Positions 27,242 through 35,367 of a stretch of 64,000 nt of DNA are shown here, one piece after another (position 1 is the stretch's first letter; each line of letters starts with the position of its first letter). This DNA comes from Claveliimonas sp034178805 (lineage in GTDB: Bacteria; Bacillota; Clostridia; Lachnospirales; Lachnospiraceae), in NCBI RefSeq assembly GCF_050314255.1, contig NZ_JBNPMZ010000002.1:62001-126000 (forward strand). The letters are read 5' to 3'. Position numbers and translations under genes: made by a program. The notes under the pieces are model-generated. The model saw nothing but the letters and a program-made list of their open reading frames with translations. It was not told the DNA's origin and searched no databases.

Positions 27242-27880
27242 ATGGAAAATTTGGAAAATGTTACTTGTCTCAATCATCCCCTGATCCAGCACAAGATTTC
27301 TATTCTGAGAAACAAAGAAACCGGAACAAATGAATTTAGAAAACTCATAGAAGAAATTGCCATGCTGGAAGGCTTCGAAGCATTAAAGGATCTTCCTCTG
27401 GAAGATGTAGAAGTAGAGACACCAATCGAAAAATGTATGACACCGATGATTGCCGGACGCAAACTTGCCATCGTTCCTATCCTACGCGCCGGGCTCGGCA
27501 TGGTGGAAGGTATCCTCGCCCTCGTACCATCTGCAAAAATCGGCCACATTGGCCTTTATCGTGATGAAACGACCTTCGAACCACACGAATATTACTGCAA
27601 ACTTCCAAGCCCGATCGAGGAGAGAACCATCGTTGTCTGTGATCCGATGCTTGCCACCGGAGGTTCTGCCGTAGATGCCATCACCATGATCAAAAAACAT
27701 GGCGGAAAGAATATCAAATTCATGTGTATCATTGCCGCACCGGAAGGTGTAAAACGATTGCATGAGGCACATCCGGATGTTCAGATATATGTAGGCCATC
27801 TGGATCGCTGCCTTAATGAACGGGCTTATATCTGCCCTGGACTGGGTGATGCCGGGGACAGAATCTTCGGAACAAAATAG
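27242..27880 (+). CDS. upp: Uracil phosphoribosyltransferase
   Basis: A 212-residue pyrimidine-salvage enzyme that makes UMP from uracil and PRPP. Signatures are VPILRAGLGMVEG near residue 83, the PRPP loop VVCDPMLATGGSA near residue 131, and the C-terminal uracil-binding YICPGLGDAGDRIFGT. A clear AAAGGAG ribosome site precedes the ATG. It is a single gene, convergent with the ArsC-like gene across a large palindrome. Confidence 0.96.
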   Translation: MENLENVTCLNHPLIQHKISILRNKETGTNEFRKLIEEIAMLEGFEALKDLPLEDVEVETPIEKCMTPMIAGRKLAIVPILRAGLGMVEGILALVPSAKIGHIGLYRDETTFEPHEYYCKLPSPIEERTIVVCDPMLATGGSAVDAITMIKKHGGKNIKFMCIIAAPEGVKRLHEAHPDVQIYVGHLDRCLNERAYICPGLGDAGDRIFGTK

Positions 27881-27883
27881 GTG

Positions 27884-27951
27884 GGGATAGGGGACGGTTC
27901 TTTGTCCTGAGCTCCCATGGGAGCCCAGGACAAAGAACCGTCCCCTATCCC
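27884..27951. repeat. 68-bp near-perfect GGGGACGG palindrome
   Basis: Two perfectly inverted 25-bp arms (27884-27908 and 27927-27951) flank an inner perfect 14-bp palindrome (27911-27924). It fills the gap between convergent genes and includes the stop codon of the ArsC/Spx-like gene. There is no T-tract. It belongs with the repeat at 24833 and may serve as a bidirectional transcript-processing or termination structure. Confidence 0.85.
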
Positions 27952-28295
27952 AAGGTCTCTTTCCACTCTGCTTCTTTGAATCCGATCAGCACAAAGTCAT
28001 CTCCCACGAGAATCGGACGCTTTACAATCATGCCATCGGATGCCAGAAGTTCAAACTGCTCTTCTTCGCTCATCGTCGGAAGCTTATCCTTTAACTGCAG
28101 TTCTCTGTACAGCATACCGCTGGTATTGAAAAATCTTTTCAGCGGCAGGCCGCTCTTCTCGTGCCATGCTTTCAACTCCTCAATAGTAGGATTATTTTCT
28201 TTAATATGTCTGTCTTCAAAAGCTACTCCATTTGTCTCCAGCCATTTCTTCGCCTTCTGACAGGTGGAACATTTTGGATATTCAACAAATAACAT
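27945..28295 (-). CDS. ArsC/Spx-family thioredoxin-fold protein
   Basis: A 116-residue protein of the arsenate reductase/Spx family. CSTCQKAKKWL near residue 9 has a CxxC redox pair. LPLKRFFNTSG and VKRPILVGDDFVLIGF are typical of the arsenate reductase-like branch (YffB/Spx-like). The function, redox enzyme or RNA polymerase-binding regulator, cannot be decided; no arsenic genes are adjacent. Its last two codons and stop lie inside the 68-bp palindrome. Confidence 0.8.
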   Translation of the reverse strand: MLFVEYPKCSTCQKAKKWLETNGVAFEDRHIKENNPTIEELKAWHEKSGLPLKRFFNTSGMLYRELQLKDKLPTMSEEEQFELLASDGMIVKRPILVGDDFVLIGFKEAEWKETLG

Positions 28296-28393
28296 ATTGT
28301 GCCTCCTTCATTTACTCTTTCTGATTTCCATAATAATGATATCAACACTATATCACATTTTTCTGATTTATGAACCAAAACTCCACAATTTTC

Positions 28394-28422
28394 TTGACGC
28401 AGTTTTGGAAACTATGTATCAT
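28394..28422 (+). promoter_or_regulatory. Promoter for degV
   Basis: TTGACG (28394-28399), a 17-bp spacer and TATCAT (28417-28422), 56 bases upstream of the degV start codon. Confidence 0.65.
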
Positions 28423-28477
28423 GTTGTTAGAGTCTAATTCAAAAGATTAAGACATTACACCCGAAAGGAGATTCCCA

Positions 28478-29190
28478 ATGAATCCAATTATTATTGTTGC
28501 CGAAACCGGCTCTGATCTTACCCCGGAACTTGCTGCACAGTATAACATACAGCTTGTTCCCATGCATGTTTCTTTCGACTCGGAAACACTGGATGATGGC
28601 TCATTTCCGGTTCAGAAAATCTGTGATTACTACCATGAAACAAAAAAACTTCCAAGAACCAGTGGATGTTCTCCGGAAGATTTTATCCAGATATTTGATG
28701 AGATCCACAACAGCAATCCGACAGCACAGATTCTTTATCTCGCATACTCCGCAGTAACAACCTGCTCCTATCAAAGTGCGATCATCGCAGCAGAAGAGAG
28801 GGACTATGTGACTGCAATCGACACCAAGCAGGTCTCTGTCGGACAGGCGGCCGTGTCAGCAATGCAGTGTGTCTGGGAAGCCGCATCCTGAACATCCATC
28901 CCTGCATTGAGATTCTGGACGGCAAATTGGTGGCAACAAAGAAATATCGTGGAAAAATGAAAAAAGTAGCTGCACAGCTTATCAGAGACTATGCGGACAG
29001 CTACCATTTAGATCGTGATACCCTGTGGATGGTGTATACAATCGGTTTACAGGATGAAATCCGCGCCGTTGCAGAGGAAACTGCAAAATCCTGCGGATTC
29101 CGCCAGGTGAATTGGATCCAGGCAGGCGGAGTCATAACTACCCACGGCGGTCCTGCCGCTTTCGGTGTGGCCGGATTTTCAGAGAAATAA
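28478..29190 (+). pseudogene. DegV-family fatty-acid-binding protein, broken by an internal deletion
   Basis: The N-terminal part (28478 to about 28850) encodes a normal DegV start, VAETGSDLTPELAAQY, through the family motif KQVSVGQAA. The C-terminal part, in another frame from about 28853, encodes GRVSNAVCLGSRILNIHPC and then the normal ending with IQAGGVITTHGGPAAFG. About 60 codons that should lie between are missing, and the frame shifts at the junction, whose sequence GCGGCCGTGTC could fit both flanks. Frame one stops at 28891. The DegV fold would lack part of its helical domain, so this is a pseudogene. Promoter and terminator are still present. Confidence 0.88.
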
Positions 29191-29193
29191 AAA

Positions 29194-29219
29194 GGTTGCG
29201 CGAATGCGCAATCTTTTTT
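29194..29219 (+). terminator. Rho-independent terminator after degV remnant
   Basis: TTGCGC (29196-29201) pairs with GCGCAA (29206-29211) and is followed by CTTTTTT. Confidence 0.85.
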
Positions 29220-29244
29220 CACCGCCCCATTTTGCGTGGAATAA

Positions 29245-29895
29245 TTACTTTTCCTCCGATTTCCAAAAGGAGAAGCAGTACAGGAAAATGGCCAGGTAGT
29301 AGACAGACAGTGTGATATCATACAACCAGTTGTAATTGAAGAACATCTTCCGGACATACGCAATGACATCCGACAAAAGGAAGATATTCACCGTCAAAAA
29401 GTAATATTTGTCTCCAAATGAGGACACATAGAGCGTGGCCAGAATGATGATGTAAATCGAGATAAACGGTATTTTCCAGTCAAACCCTAACGAAGCAATC
29501 AGAATGGTGATGAGTACCGCACTGATTGCCGCCAGACAGCCGAGCTGCCTGCGGGACATTCCGTACTGCCTGATGTATCCGCTTATAATAAACAGGTGTC
29601 CGATACCAAAGGCAACACCTCCGACCAGATAATGAGCGGGCGCTAAAATATCTCCAATCATATAAAATGTCAGAGCCATCAGTATTTTTTTCTTCAAATC
29701 TCCCTGCATGCGTTTGCTGCCGATACAGGCAACCCCCATCCAACACAGATTGATGGGAATCTTGAACAGACAACGAAAAGGCTTCATCTCTGGCGTCCTG
29801 CCGAACCGATGGCACATCAGCAAATACGGAATGCAGAGAATAATCCCCAGCAAAAACAGTATTATCGCTCTTTTATTATCTTTACTATTTACCAT
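29245..29895 (-). CDS. YhhN/TMEM86-family membrane protein (lysoplasmalogenase-like)
   Basis: A 216-residue membrane protein with about eight predicted helices. MALTFYMIGDILAP and NIFLLSDVIAYVR, each with an Asp in a helix, match the YhhN family, whose animal members hydrolyse lysoplasmalogen. Start ATG 29895 has GGGAGGAG just upstream and overlaps the end of the PAP2 gene by 11 bases, so the two are translationally coupled. Anaerobic Firmicutes can make plasmalogens, so a lipid role for the pair is plausible (inference). Confidence 0.75.
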   Translation of the reverse strand: MVNSKDNKRAIILFLLGIILCIPYLLMCHRFGRTPEMKPFRCLFKIPINLCWMGVACIGSKRMQGDLKKKILMALTFYMIGDILAPAHYLVGGVAFGIGHLFIISGYIRQYGMSRRQLGCLAAISAVLITILIASLGFDWKIPFISIYIIILATLYVSSFGDKYYFLTVNIFLLSDVIAYVRKMFFNYNWLYDITLSVYYLAIFLYCFSFWKSEEK

Positions 29896-30841
29896 AAGAT
29901 TCTCCTCCCAGAACAGATATCTTGTTAAAGAAGTACGGATATCCCGCCAGCGAAAAAGTCCACAGCACGATATTAAACAGAAAACCTCCCCAAAGTCCTC
30001 CAATAATTTTCGGCATCAGAATATTTCCGGCACAATAGATTGGAATATAAACGATAATCCCCACCACCAGCCGAAACAGCTTGTTCTTTTTCGGGACATC
30101 GGTCGTGAACCTGATAAACCGTCTTTCCAGAAACATTCCAATGGCAAATCCGATAGTGGCGCCCACACCGCTCAGCGTAATCATAGTCTGAGGGTCAGTG
30201 AGAAGCTTTCCGGATTCGTCATAGTGGAGAGGATAGGGCTTCAGCAGAAAATATACTGCACTGAGAATAGCCAGTACAATCAACCCGACAGACAGGAGTG
30301 CTGTCCTCTTTTTGTCCTCCCAGAACCAGTTGACCAGCTTATGAAAGACCGCCAGAAGAAGAACCGCTTCAGCAATGCCAACCAGAACATCCAACATCGT
30401 ATGTACACCCAGATACACTCTCGAAAAGGCAATCAATGCCAACGCCAGCATACACATTACAGAAAGCACCTTCTTTTTGCGAATCCAGACGGCGGTGCCC
30501 ACCAGATACCCTGCCGCCAGCTGAGCATGCCCGCTGGGGAAGGAATAACCTCCCTGATTTTTGATGGCGATTTCCGGCGGTGTAATCCGTTTGTCCAGCA
30601 GCCAGGGTCGCTCCACACAACATGTCAGTTTCAGGATATGGTTGGTGAGATTGCCCACACAGATGGAAAAAGCCATGGTATATCCGGCTTTTTTATCACA
30701 ACACCAGTAAATATAGAGCGGAATTACCCCCAACAACGGCAGAAGCCCCTGGGAAACCGCGTTCATAAACGTGACCCCCGCCGGACCTATAGAGTTCCTC
30801 AACATCTGAATCTGATAAAGCTGTTCCAAAAAATAATCCAT
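29885..30841 (-). CDS. PAP2-family phosphatase
   Basis: A 318-residue membrane phosphatase of the type 2 phosphatidic acid phosphatase family. The three active-site motifs are present: KLTCCVERPW (KX6RP), FPSGHAQ (PSGH) and SRVYLGVHTMLDV (SRX5HX3D). About eight helices surround them. The likely substrate is a lipid phosphate or isoprenoid diphosphate. The ATG at 30841 has GAGGAG upstream; an earlier in-frame ATG at 30916 has no ribosome site. It is the first gene of a two-gene operon with the YhhN-like gene. Confidence 0.85.
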   Translation of the reverse strand: MDYFLEQLYQIQMLRNSIGPAGVTFMNAVSQGLLPLLGVIPLYIYWCCDKKAGYTMAFSICVGNLTNHILKLTCCVERPWLLDKRITPPEIAIKNQGGYSFPSGHAQLAAGYLVGTAVWIRKKKVLSVMCMLALALIAFSRVYLGVHTMLDVLVGIAEAVLLLAVFHKLVNWFWEDKKRTALLSVGLIVLAILSAVYFLLKPYPLHYDESGKLLTDPQTMITLSGVGATIGFAIGMFLERRFIRFTTDVPKKNKLFRLVVGIIVYIPIYCAGNILMPKIIGGLWGGFLFNIVLWTFSLAGYPYFFNKISVLGGESYGK

Positions 30842-31087
30842 AATCAATCTCCTCAGCATTGTAAAGAATCGTTTTGTTTCTATGAATATTATATTTGATT
30901 TATTCCCTCTATACAATCTGGATTTTCGCTTTTTATGTTGTTTAAAATTCTAACACCCTTTGACACTGGGCTTTCTTACTTTGCTCTTGACAGAAAAACT
31001 ACCGTCTCGACTGTACTTTCATAGGACAACCAAATTGCATCATTCACAATACACTTTAAATATAAACTATTAACGCGAATTACATGT

Positions 31088-31420
31088 TCACTTCAATACC
31101 AGCTGATTATTTTTAAGTAAATCCTTTATCATTGAATCATATTTCATTCTATCGGGATCCTCCAAAATAGATGTAATTCTGCCACCAGCATCTTTCGAAG
31201 AAGCTCCGCATAAAAATACTTTTTCATCATCTGTTCCATAATCCAGAATAATATATCTGTCATGAAATATCCCACCCGAATGAAACAATTGAATACTCAA
31301 ATCCGGGTATTCTTTACAAAAATCTATTCTTCTTTGTTTTAATGCTCCACTCGTCAGAAGATTCATTTATGATATATAAATAATCAGTCCAATTTTTTGT
31401 TACATCAATTGACCTCAACG
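31088..31420 (-). pseudogene. C-terminal remnant of a PLD-like domain protein
   Basis: The frame ending at 31088 encodes SGALKQRRIDFCKEYPDL and then FHDRYIILDYGTDDEKVFLCGASSKDAGG, with an H-x-R-x4-D pattern like a phospholipase D or ORF6-type C-terminal domain (shown here split: FHDRYIILDY, then CGASSKDAGG). The upstream part continues in another frame (NWTDYLYIINESS), and a stop codon sits just before the only ATG, which has no ribosome site. It reads as the tail of a frameshifted, decayed gene. The bases from 30917 to 31087 and from 31421 to 31587 hold no gene I can support. Confidence 0.6.
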
Positions 31421-31587
31421 GTGATACCCTTAATCCGGCTTGCGGCCATAACACATCCCTCCTCTGTTGAAAATGGGCATAAAAATTGCCCGGCATTTCT
31501 GCCGAGCATAAGAAAAGCACCGTCCGAATTACTCCGAGCGATGCTAAATGATTCTTATTCTATTCAGTTGAATAAACTGGAACCTGA

Positions 31588-31895
31588 CTATTTCTCCATA
31601 ATATAATTCGTTAACGCTATTCCATTTCTAACGACTGCTTGTTCTTGAATAACACAGTAGCCTCGATACTCAAAGAACGGTCGTGCAGTAATAGATGAAT
31701 TTCATTATTCTCTATAGCAACAATCGTATGATGTTTCAAAAATGATTTATCCCATTCTTTCAAATCAACGGTGCCAGTTGCCCACACATCTAACTGCTCT
31801 TTTGTATAATCTTTCGCATTTATACTGTGAATAGTTTGAAAAAACAATTTTGCTAACGGTTCACAGTCAGAAGCTATATATTTTCGAAGTTGCAT
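31588..31895 (-). pseudogene. GNAT acetyltransferase, broken (acetyl-CoA motif lost)
   Basis: The N-terminal half is intact: MQLRKYIASDCEPLAKLFF, then NAKDYTKEQLDVWATG and HHTIVAIENNEI. The family's acetyl-CoA-binding stretch that should follow is missing. The normal C-terminus (SSITARPFFEYRGYCVIQEQ, then RNGIALTNYIMEK) is present in another frame and ends at 31588. An internal deletion has therefore removed the catalytic core and shifted the frame. Without it the fold cannot bind acetyl-CoA. Confidence 0.8.
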
Positions 31896-31923
31896 TTTCT
31901 TCCCCACAAATCCCCAGTTGCTC

Positions 31924-32205
31924 TCACTTCTTAAACAACTCAGAATGCGTTCCAAGCCGATACAGCATCAAAACCAGTACATCCCCGCGAATCTCATAAA
32001 TAAGCAGCCAGTCTGGCTCTACATGACACTCCCGAGTTCCTTTGTAGTTGCCTGTCAGATCGTGATCTCTGTATTTTGCATCCAGCGTACCGCCATTCGC
32101 CAGAATATCGATTACCTCAAACAGTTTATCAAGGTTTTTGTTTTGCTTTTTTGCAAGCTTTAGATCCTTCTTAAACTGAGTGGTAAACTGCACATCATAT
32201 TTCAT
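31924..32205 (-). CDS. YafQ/RelE-family mRNA interferase toxin
   Basis: A 93-residue toxin of the YafQ branch of RelE. YRDHDLTGNYKGTRECHVEP followed by DWLLIYEI matches the conserved YafQ core, with the His and Asp residues of the ribosome-dependent nuclease site. Its ATG overlaps the antitoxin stop codon by 4 bases (32202-32205), the standard arrangement. The pair may stabilise the decayed region or a lost element. Confidence 0.9.
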   Translation of the reverse strand: MKYDVQFTTQFKKDLKLAKKQNKNLDKLFEVIDILANGGTLDAKYRDHDLTGNYKGTRECHVEPDWLLIYEIRGDVLVLMLYRLGTHSELFKK

Positions 32206-32474
32206 ACTTCAAGAGCCGCCTTCAGTGCATCCATACTGGTGTATCTCGGAGCAGAAGGATCTTCCAGCAACTTTCTGCCTTCTGCAATGGCTGCTGCTGT
32301 TATTTCATTCGGTACATCCAATTTCAGCTCAAAAGGAATACCATGTTCGCGGATAGCGGTTCTCAGGAACATATTGACAGCAGTTGTCATATTCAGACCG
32401 AGTTCATTGAAGATCTCCTCTGCCTGGTCTTTGATGGTCTTTTCGATCCTGATATTCAAATTTGTTGTTGCCAT
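32202..32474 (-). CDS. RelB/DinJ-family antitoxin
   Basis: A 90-residue antitoxin. The N-terminal NLNIRIEKTIKDQAEEIFNE and LGLNMTTAVNMFL form a ribbon-helix-helix DNA-binding fold of the DinJ type; the C-terminus wraps the toxin. ATG 32474 is chosen because GGAGG lies 8 bases upstream. It overlaps the toxin gene by 4 bases. The complex normally represses its own promoter, here at 32498-32526. Confidence 0.88.
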   Translation of the reverse strand: MATTNLNIRIEKTIKDQAEEIFNELGLNMTTAVNMFLRTAIREHGIPFELKLDVPNEITAAAIAEGRKLLEDPSAPRYTSMDALKAALEV

Positions 32475-32497
32475 TCTGAACACCTCCATTCAAGCAT

Positions 32498-32526
32498 AGT
32501 ATATGCAAATTTTCGGCTAATGTCAA
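32498..32526 (-). promoter_or_regulatory. Promoter of the toxin-antitoxin operon
   Basis: On the minus strand, TTGACA (complement of 32521-32526), a 17-bp spacer and TATACT (complement of 32498-32503). A near-palindrome, GCATAGTATATGC, covers the -10 box and could be the DinJ operator. Confidence 0.8.
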
Positions 32527-32580
32527 CACAATGTCATTATAATTTATATGAAATATTTGTCTTTTTTGCCGTATCGATGC

Positions 32581-32988
32581 CTATCGATGCTCAATGTAGC
32601 AGCTATGGGAACAATACTTTCTTTCCTTATTTCCGTAAGCTGTAAACAGTCTCCCACAATTGCGGCAGACAAAAACATACTCAGCTTTTCTGTTTACAAG
32701 TTCTTGATGGCTGTTCCACCATTTCATTCTGCAACTGTCGGAACAGAAGATTTTTTTCTTTGTCCCACTCCTCCAGGCAATAGAAGAACCACAGCATTTA
32801 CACCGTGGCTCCTTTACTACTATATCCGTATTATTAAACCTTTCCTGCTGCCTATCACCGGAAAGCCCGTGACGTCTGCAAAACGATTTCACTGTATTGA
32901 CATTTATCCCAAGTTTTTCTGCTATCTTTGTACTTCCATATCCTTGAAGCCACAGTTCTTCGATTTTCTTTTTATCCGATTCTTTCAT
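32581..32988 (-). CDS. Sigma-70 region 4-like helix-turn-helix protein with zinc ribbons
   Basis: A 135-residue protein. Residues 1 to 45 form a helix-turn-helix like sigma-70 region 4 (YGSTKIAEKLGINVNTVKSF). Two zinc-binding segments follow: CKCCGSS with FCSDSCRMKWW, and CRNCGRLF with YCSHSCYIEHR. Proteins of this kind often lie beside serine recombinases in Lachnospiraceae mobile elements; a regulatory role is likely. ATG 32988 is used because GGGAG lies 7 bases upstream. It lies downstream of the recombinase terminator, so it may belong to an older neighbouring element. Confidence 0.7.
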   Translation of the reverse strand: MKESDKKKIEELWLQGYGSTKIAEKLGINVNTVKSFCRRHGLSGDRQQERFNNTDIVVKEPRCKCCGSSIAWRSGTKKKIFCSDSCRMKWWNSHQELVNRKAEYVFVCRNCGRLFTAYGNKERKYCSHSCYIEHR

Positions 32989-33215
32989 GTACATGCTCCC
33001 TTCTGATTTTCCCAGATTCTTGATGGGTGCTATATACATCACTCTGTACCGGATATAAGTCAAGCAAATTGCCAGTAAAATAAAATCCAACAATCCTGAC
33101 CACTCGCCCTCTCCACAGCTGCCATTTTCCAACAAACCTACAGTCTCAATAAGGCAAAAAGTGTTTCTGTAGCCTCCACCTGTCTTTTTAGGGTAGTCGG
33201 CTTGATTTGAAAGCA

Positions 33216-33271
33216 AATAAAAAAGGATTCCCGGACACCACCCGTCTTAGGGCAATATCCTCGGAATCCCT
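33216..33271 (-). terminator. Terminator of the serine recombinase gene
   Basis: On the minus strand GGATTCC (complement of 33263-33269) pairs with GGAATCC (complement of 33225-33231) across a long, partly structured loop, then TTTTTTATTT follows. Confidence 0.65.
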
Positions 33272-33299
33272 TGATTTCAAGCCTTTTATGGTATCCCTG

Positions 33300-35063
33300 C
33301 TATTTCACTTTTGACATCAAGACCACTGTCTCCACATTTTTCGATAATGGTAGGGAATTTTCATCACCTTCTGTATCATCTTCATCATCATCGAAATACA
33401 GCGTATCTACAGCCTTTCCGTCGATGTTCAATGGTATCTTGAACTGTACAGACTTAATCCAACGACCGTCTTTCTGCTTCTCTGTATATATCTCAATCTT
33501 CTCTATAAGCAGATTCATCAGCATCTTCTTGTCAGCATCCGTCATATCATCAATGTTATCAATCATCTCGTCGATAATTCGCTTGTACACTTCTACAGAC
33601 AAGTTTTCACCCTGTGCATTCTGTATTGCAAGCTCATTCTGATACAGATTACTGTCAATCACTGCAATCTGCTCATTGATTTCATACAATCCATCTTTGT
33701 ATGTCTTCATCAAATCATCATAGAACTCATCGTCTATATCCAAATCATTGATACGTCGCAGCTGCTTTTTTTTCTTAGAAACCAGAGAATTTTTCTCTTT
33801 CTCAAGACGTGTCTTCTCTTCCTGCAGTTCCTTAACAGAATCATCAGAATCCAGCCTTTTCAAAATCTGGTCTTTCATATCGTTTTCGCCACCGAACACG
33901 TATTTGACCAGAGCGATTACCTCTGCATTGATTTCCTCTTGCCGAATATGCTTTTTATAATCGCAAGGATGACCAGACACCATTTTTCGATTTTTACAGA
34001 TATAGTACCACATATCTGTATAGAACTCCTCAGACCCCTTTTTCTTCTTTCTGTTTACCACGCCATACATGCTCGCACCGCAGACCGGGCATTTCAGCAA
34101 TGCAGACACCATATGTTCATGTTCCTTGCTGTGCGTCTTCTCACGCTTAAAAGCGTTCAGCTCACGTTTCGCCTGTACCCTGAACCATGTCTCTCTGTCA
34201 ATGATTGCTTCGTGCTGACCTTCATACAACTTATAACTATCCTTGTCCTGTTTTACAACATGATACTCGTCACGTGTACCATCTATCTTCTCGTTCTTAC
34301 GTCTGCCGTATGCAATAAATCCGCCGTAGACCGGATTATCCAGAACACCTTTTACAAAAGCGGATGATATGAGCGATACAGACCCATTTTGCCTGATTTT
34401 CTTTGTATATCCGTTGTCATTAAGCCATTTTGCAACTCTGCTTAATCCCATACCCTGTAAATACAGTTTGTAAATCAGTCGCACAAGCTCCGCTTCCTCT
34501 TCATTGATGACCAGAACTTTCGCTTTTTCACCCTCTTTGTCTACAAGTTTATAGCCATAAGGTGCAAAACCACCGTTCCATTTGCCATCCCTGGCTTTCT
34601 GCTTGCGACCTTCCATTGTCTGAACATGTATGTTATCACGTTCAATCTCAGCAACCGCAGCCAGCACGGAAATCATCAATTTACCTGCTGGACCCGATGA
34701 ATCAATGCCGTCTTCGACGCATATAAGACTTACTCCGTAATCCTCAAGATATTGCAACGCATTGAGTGTATCAGACGTATTTCTCCCAAAACGACTAAGC
34801 TTGAACACCAAGACCACTTGTACATCATCCTTACCAGTCTTAATATCGCTCAACATACGTTTGAATTCCGGTCTTCCAGTGATATTCTTACCACTTTTAC
34901 CTTCATCACTGTATTCGCCAACCACCTTCATGCCACGATGTTTTGCTTCGCTTCGTAGTCGCTCTTTCTGAGCCTCCAGACTGTATCCATCTACCTGCAT
35001 TTCTGTGGACACTCTCGTGTATATATAACAATTCTGCCTCTTCCTTGCCATTTTCCTACCCAC
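33300..35063 (-). CDS. Large serine recombinase (integrase of the mobile element)
   Basis: A 587-residue large serine recombinase. The resolvase domain begins CYIYTRVSTEMQVDGYSLEA, with the nucleophile Ser, followed by KLSRFGRNTSDTLNAL. A recombinase domain (about 160 to 280), a zinc ribbon (CPVCGASMYG then HPCDYKKH) and a long coiled coil (about 400 to 470) follow. The start is GTG 35063; an ATG four codons inside is an alternative. The protein ends in VETVVLMSKVK, like the end of rRNA methyltransferase RlmD, a known insertion site of such elements, so the 3' end of this gene may overlap the attachment core. Confidence 0.92.
   Translation of the reverse strand: MGRKMARKRQNCYIYTRVSTEMQVDGYSLEAQKERLRSEAKHRGMKVVGEYSDEGKSGKNITGRPEFKRMLSDIKTGKDDVQVVLVFKLSRFGRNTSDTLNALQYLEDYGVSLICVEDGIDSSGPAGKLMISVLAAVAEIERDNIHVQTMEGRKQKARDGKWNGGFAPYGYKLVDKEGEKAKVLVINEEEAELVRLIYKLYLQGMGLSRVAKWLNDNGYTKKIRQNGSVSLISSAFVKGVLDNPVYGGFIAYGRRKNEKIDGTRDEYHVVKQDKDSYKLYEGQHEAIIDRETWFRVQAKRELNAFKREKTHSKEHEHMVSALLKCPVCGASMYGVVNRKKKKGSEEFYTDMWYYICKNRKMVSGHPCDYKKHIRQEEINAEVIALVKYVFGGENDMKDQILKRLDSDDSVKELQEEKTRLEKEKNSLVSKKKKQLRRINDLDIDDEFYDDLMKTYKDGLYEINEQIAVIDSNLYQNELAIQNAQGENLSVEVYKRIIDEMIDNIDDMTDADKKMLMNLLIEKIEIYTEKQKDGRWIKSVQFKIPLNIDGKAVDTLYFDDDEDDTEGDENSLPLSKNVETVVLMSKVK
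33315..33338. other. Candidate left attachment site (VETV-coding end of recombinase)
   Basis: The bases coding NVETVVLM match the HVETVCCL-coding bases at 53377-53400 in the same orientation (10 of 12 over CTGTCTCCACAT and CCGTTTCCACAT). Serine-recombinase elements that target the 3' end of rlmD/rumA have attachment cores in exactly this motif, so the two sites may be attL and attR of a 20-kb element. The match is short, so this is inference. Confidence 0.4.
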
Positions 35064-35095
35064 TTTCTTTACTATATCGTCTATATCGTGCTTCT

Positions 35096-35124
35096 ATTAT
35101 ATATCGTTGATACACTTCTTTCAA
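35096..35124 (-). promoter_or_regulatory. Promoter of the serine recombinase
   Basis: On the minus strand, TTGAAA (complement of 35119-35124), a 17-bp spacer and TATAAT (complement of 35096-35101). Three TATATCGT repeats in steps of 9 or 18 bp (near 35073, 35082 and 35100) cover the start of the transcript and could bind a regulator. Confidence 0.75.
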
Positions 35125-35151
35125 CATTTATCTACATGATTGAACGCAAAA

Positions 35152-35367
35152 AAAATCACTCCCAAAATGGGAGTGACAACGCCGAAGGCAGACCCTCTGG
35201 CAATAGCACGTTTCAATTCACGCTCTCATACAGAGAGCGACACAGCTGATACATTAAACAGTCTGCAATACAATTTCAATTCACACTCCAATACAGGAGT
35301 GACAGAAAGAAGTAATATCAATGAGCAGACAATGGCATTTCAATTCACACTCCTATACAGGAGTGAC
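35152..35367 (-). CRISPR. Mini-CRISPR array 1 (four repeats, type I-C-like, no cas genes)
   Basis: Four repeats of 31-32 bases at 35152-35177 (degenerate), 35210-35241, 35273-35303 and 35337-35367, with spacers of 32, 31 and 33 bases that are all different. In the likely reading direction (minus) the repeat starts GTCACTCC, has a 5-6-bp stem and ends GTGAATTGAAAT, the layout of type I-C repeats. The stem in 35210-35241 is changed on both sides so pairing is kept. The repeat farthest from the leader is the degenerate one, as in true arrays. No cas gene lies in the window. Confidence 0.82.

Noticed and set aside
31480..31550. Small RNA with a GCACCGTCCG hairpin
   Set aside because: The stem is imperfect and there is neither a promoter nor a terminator around it.
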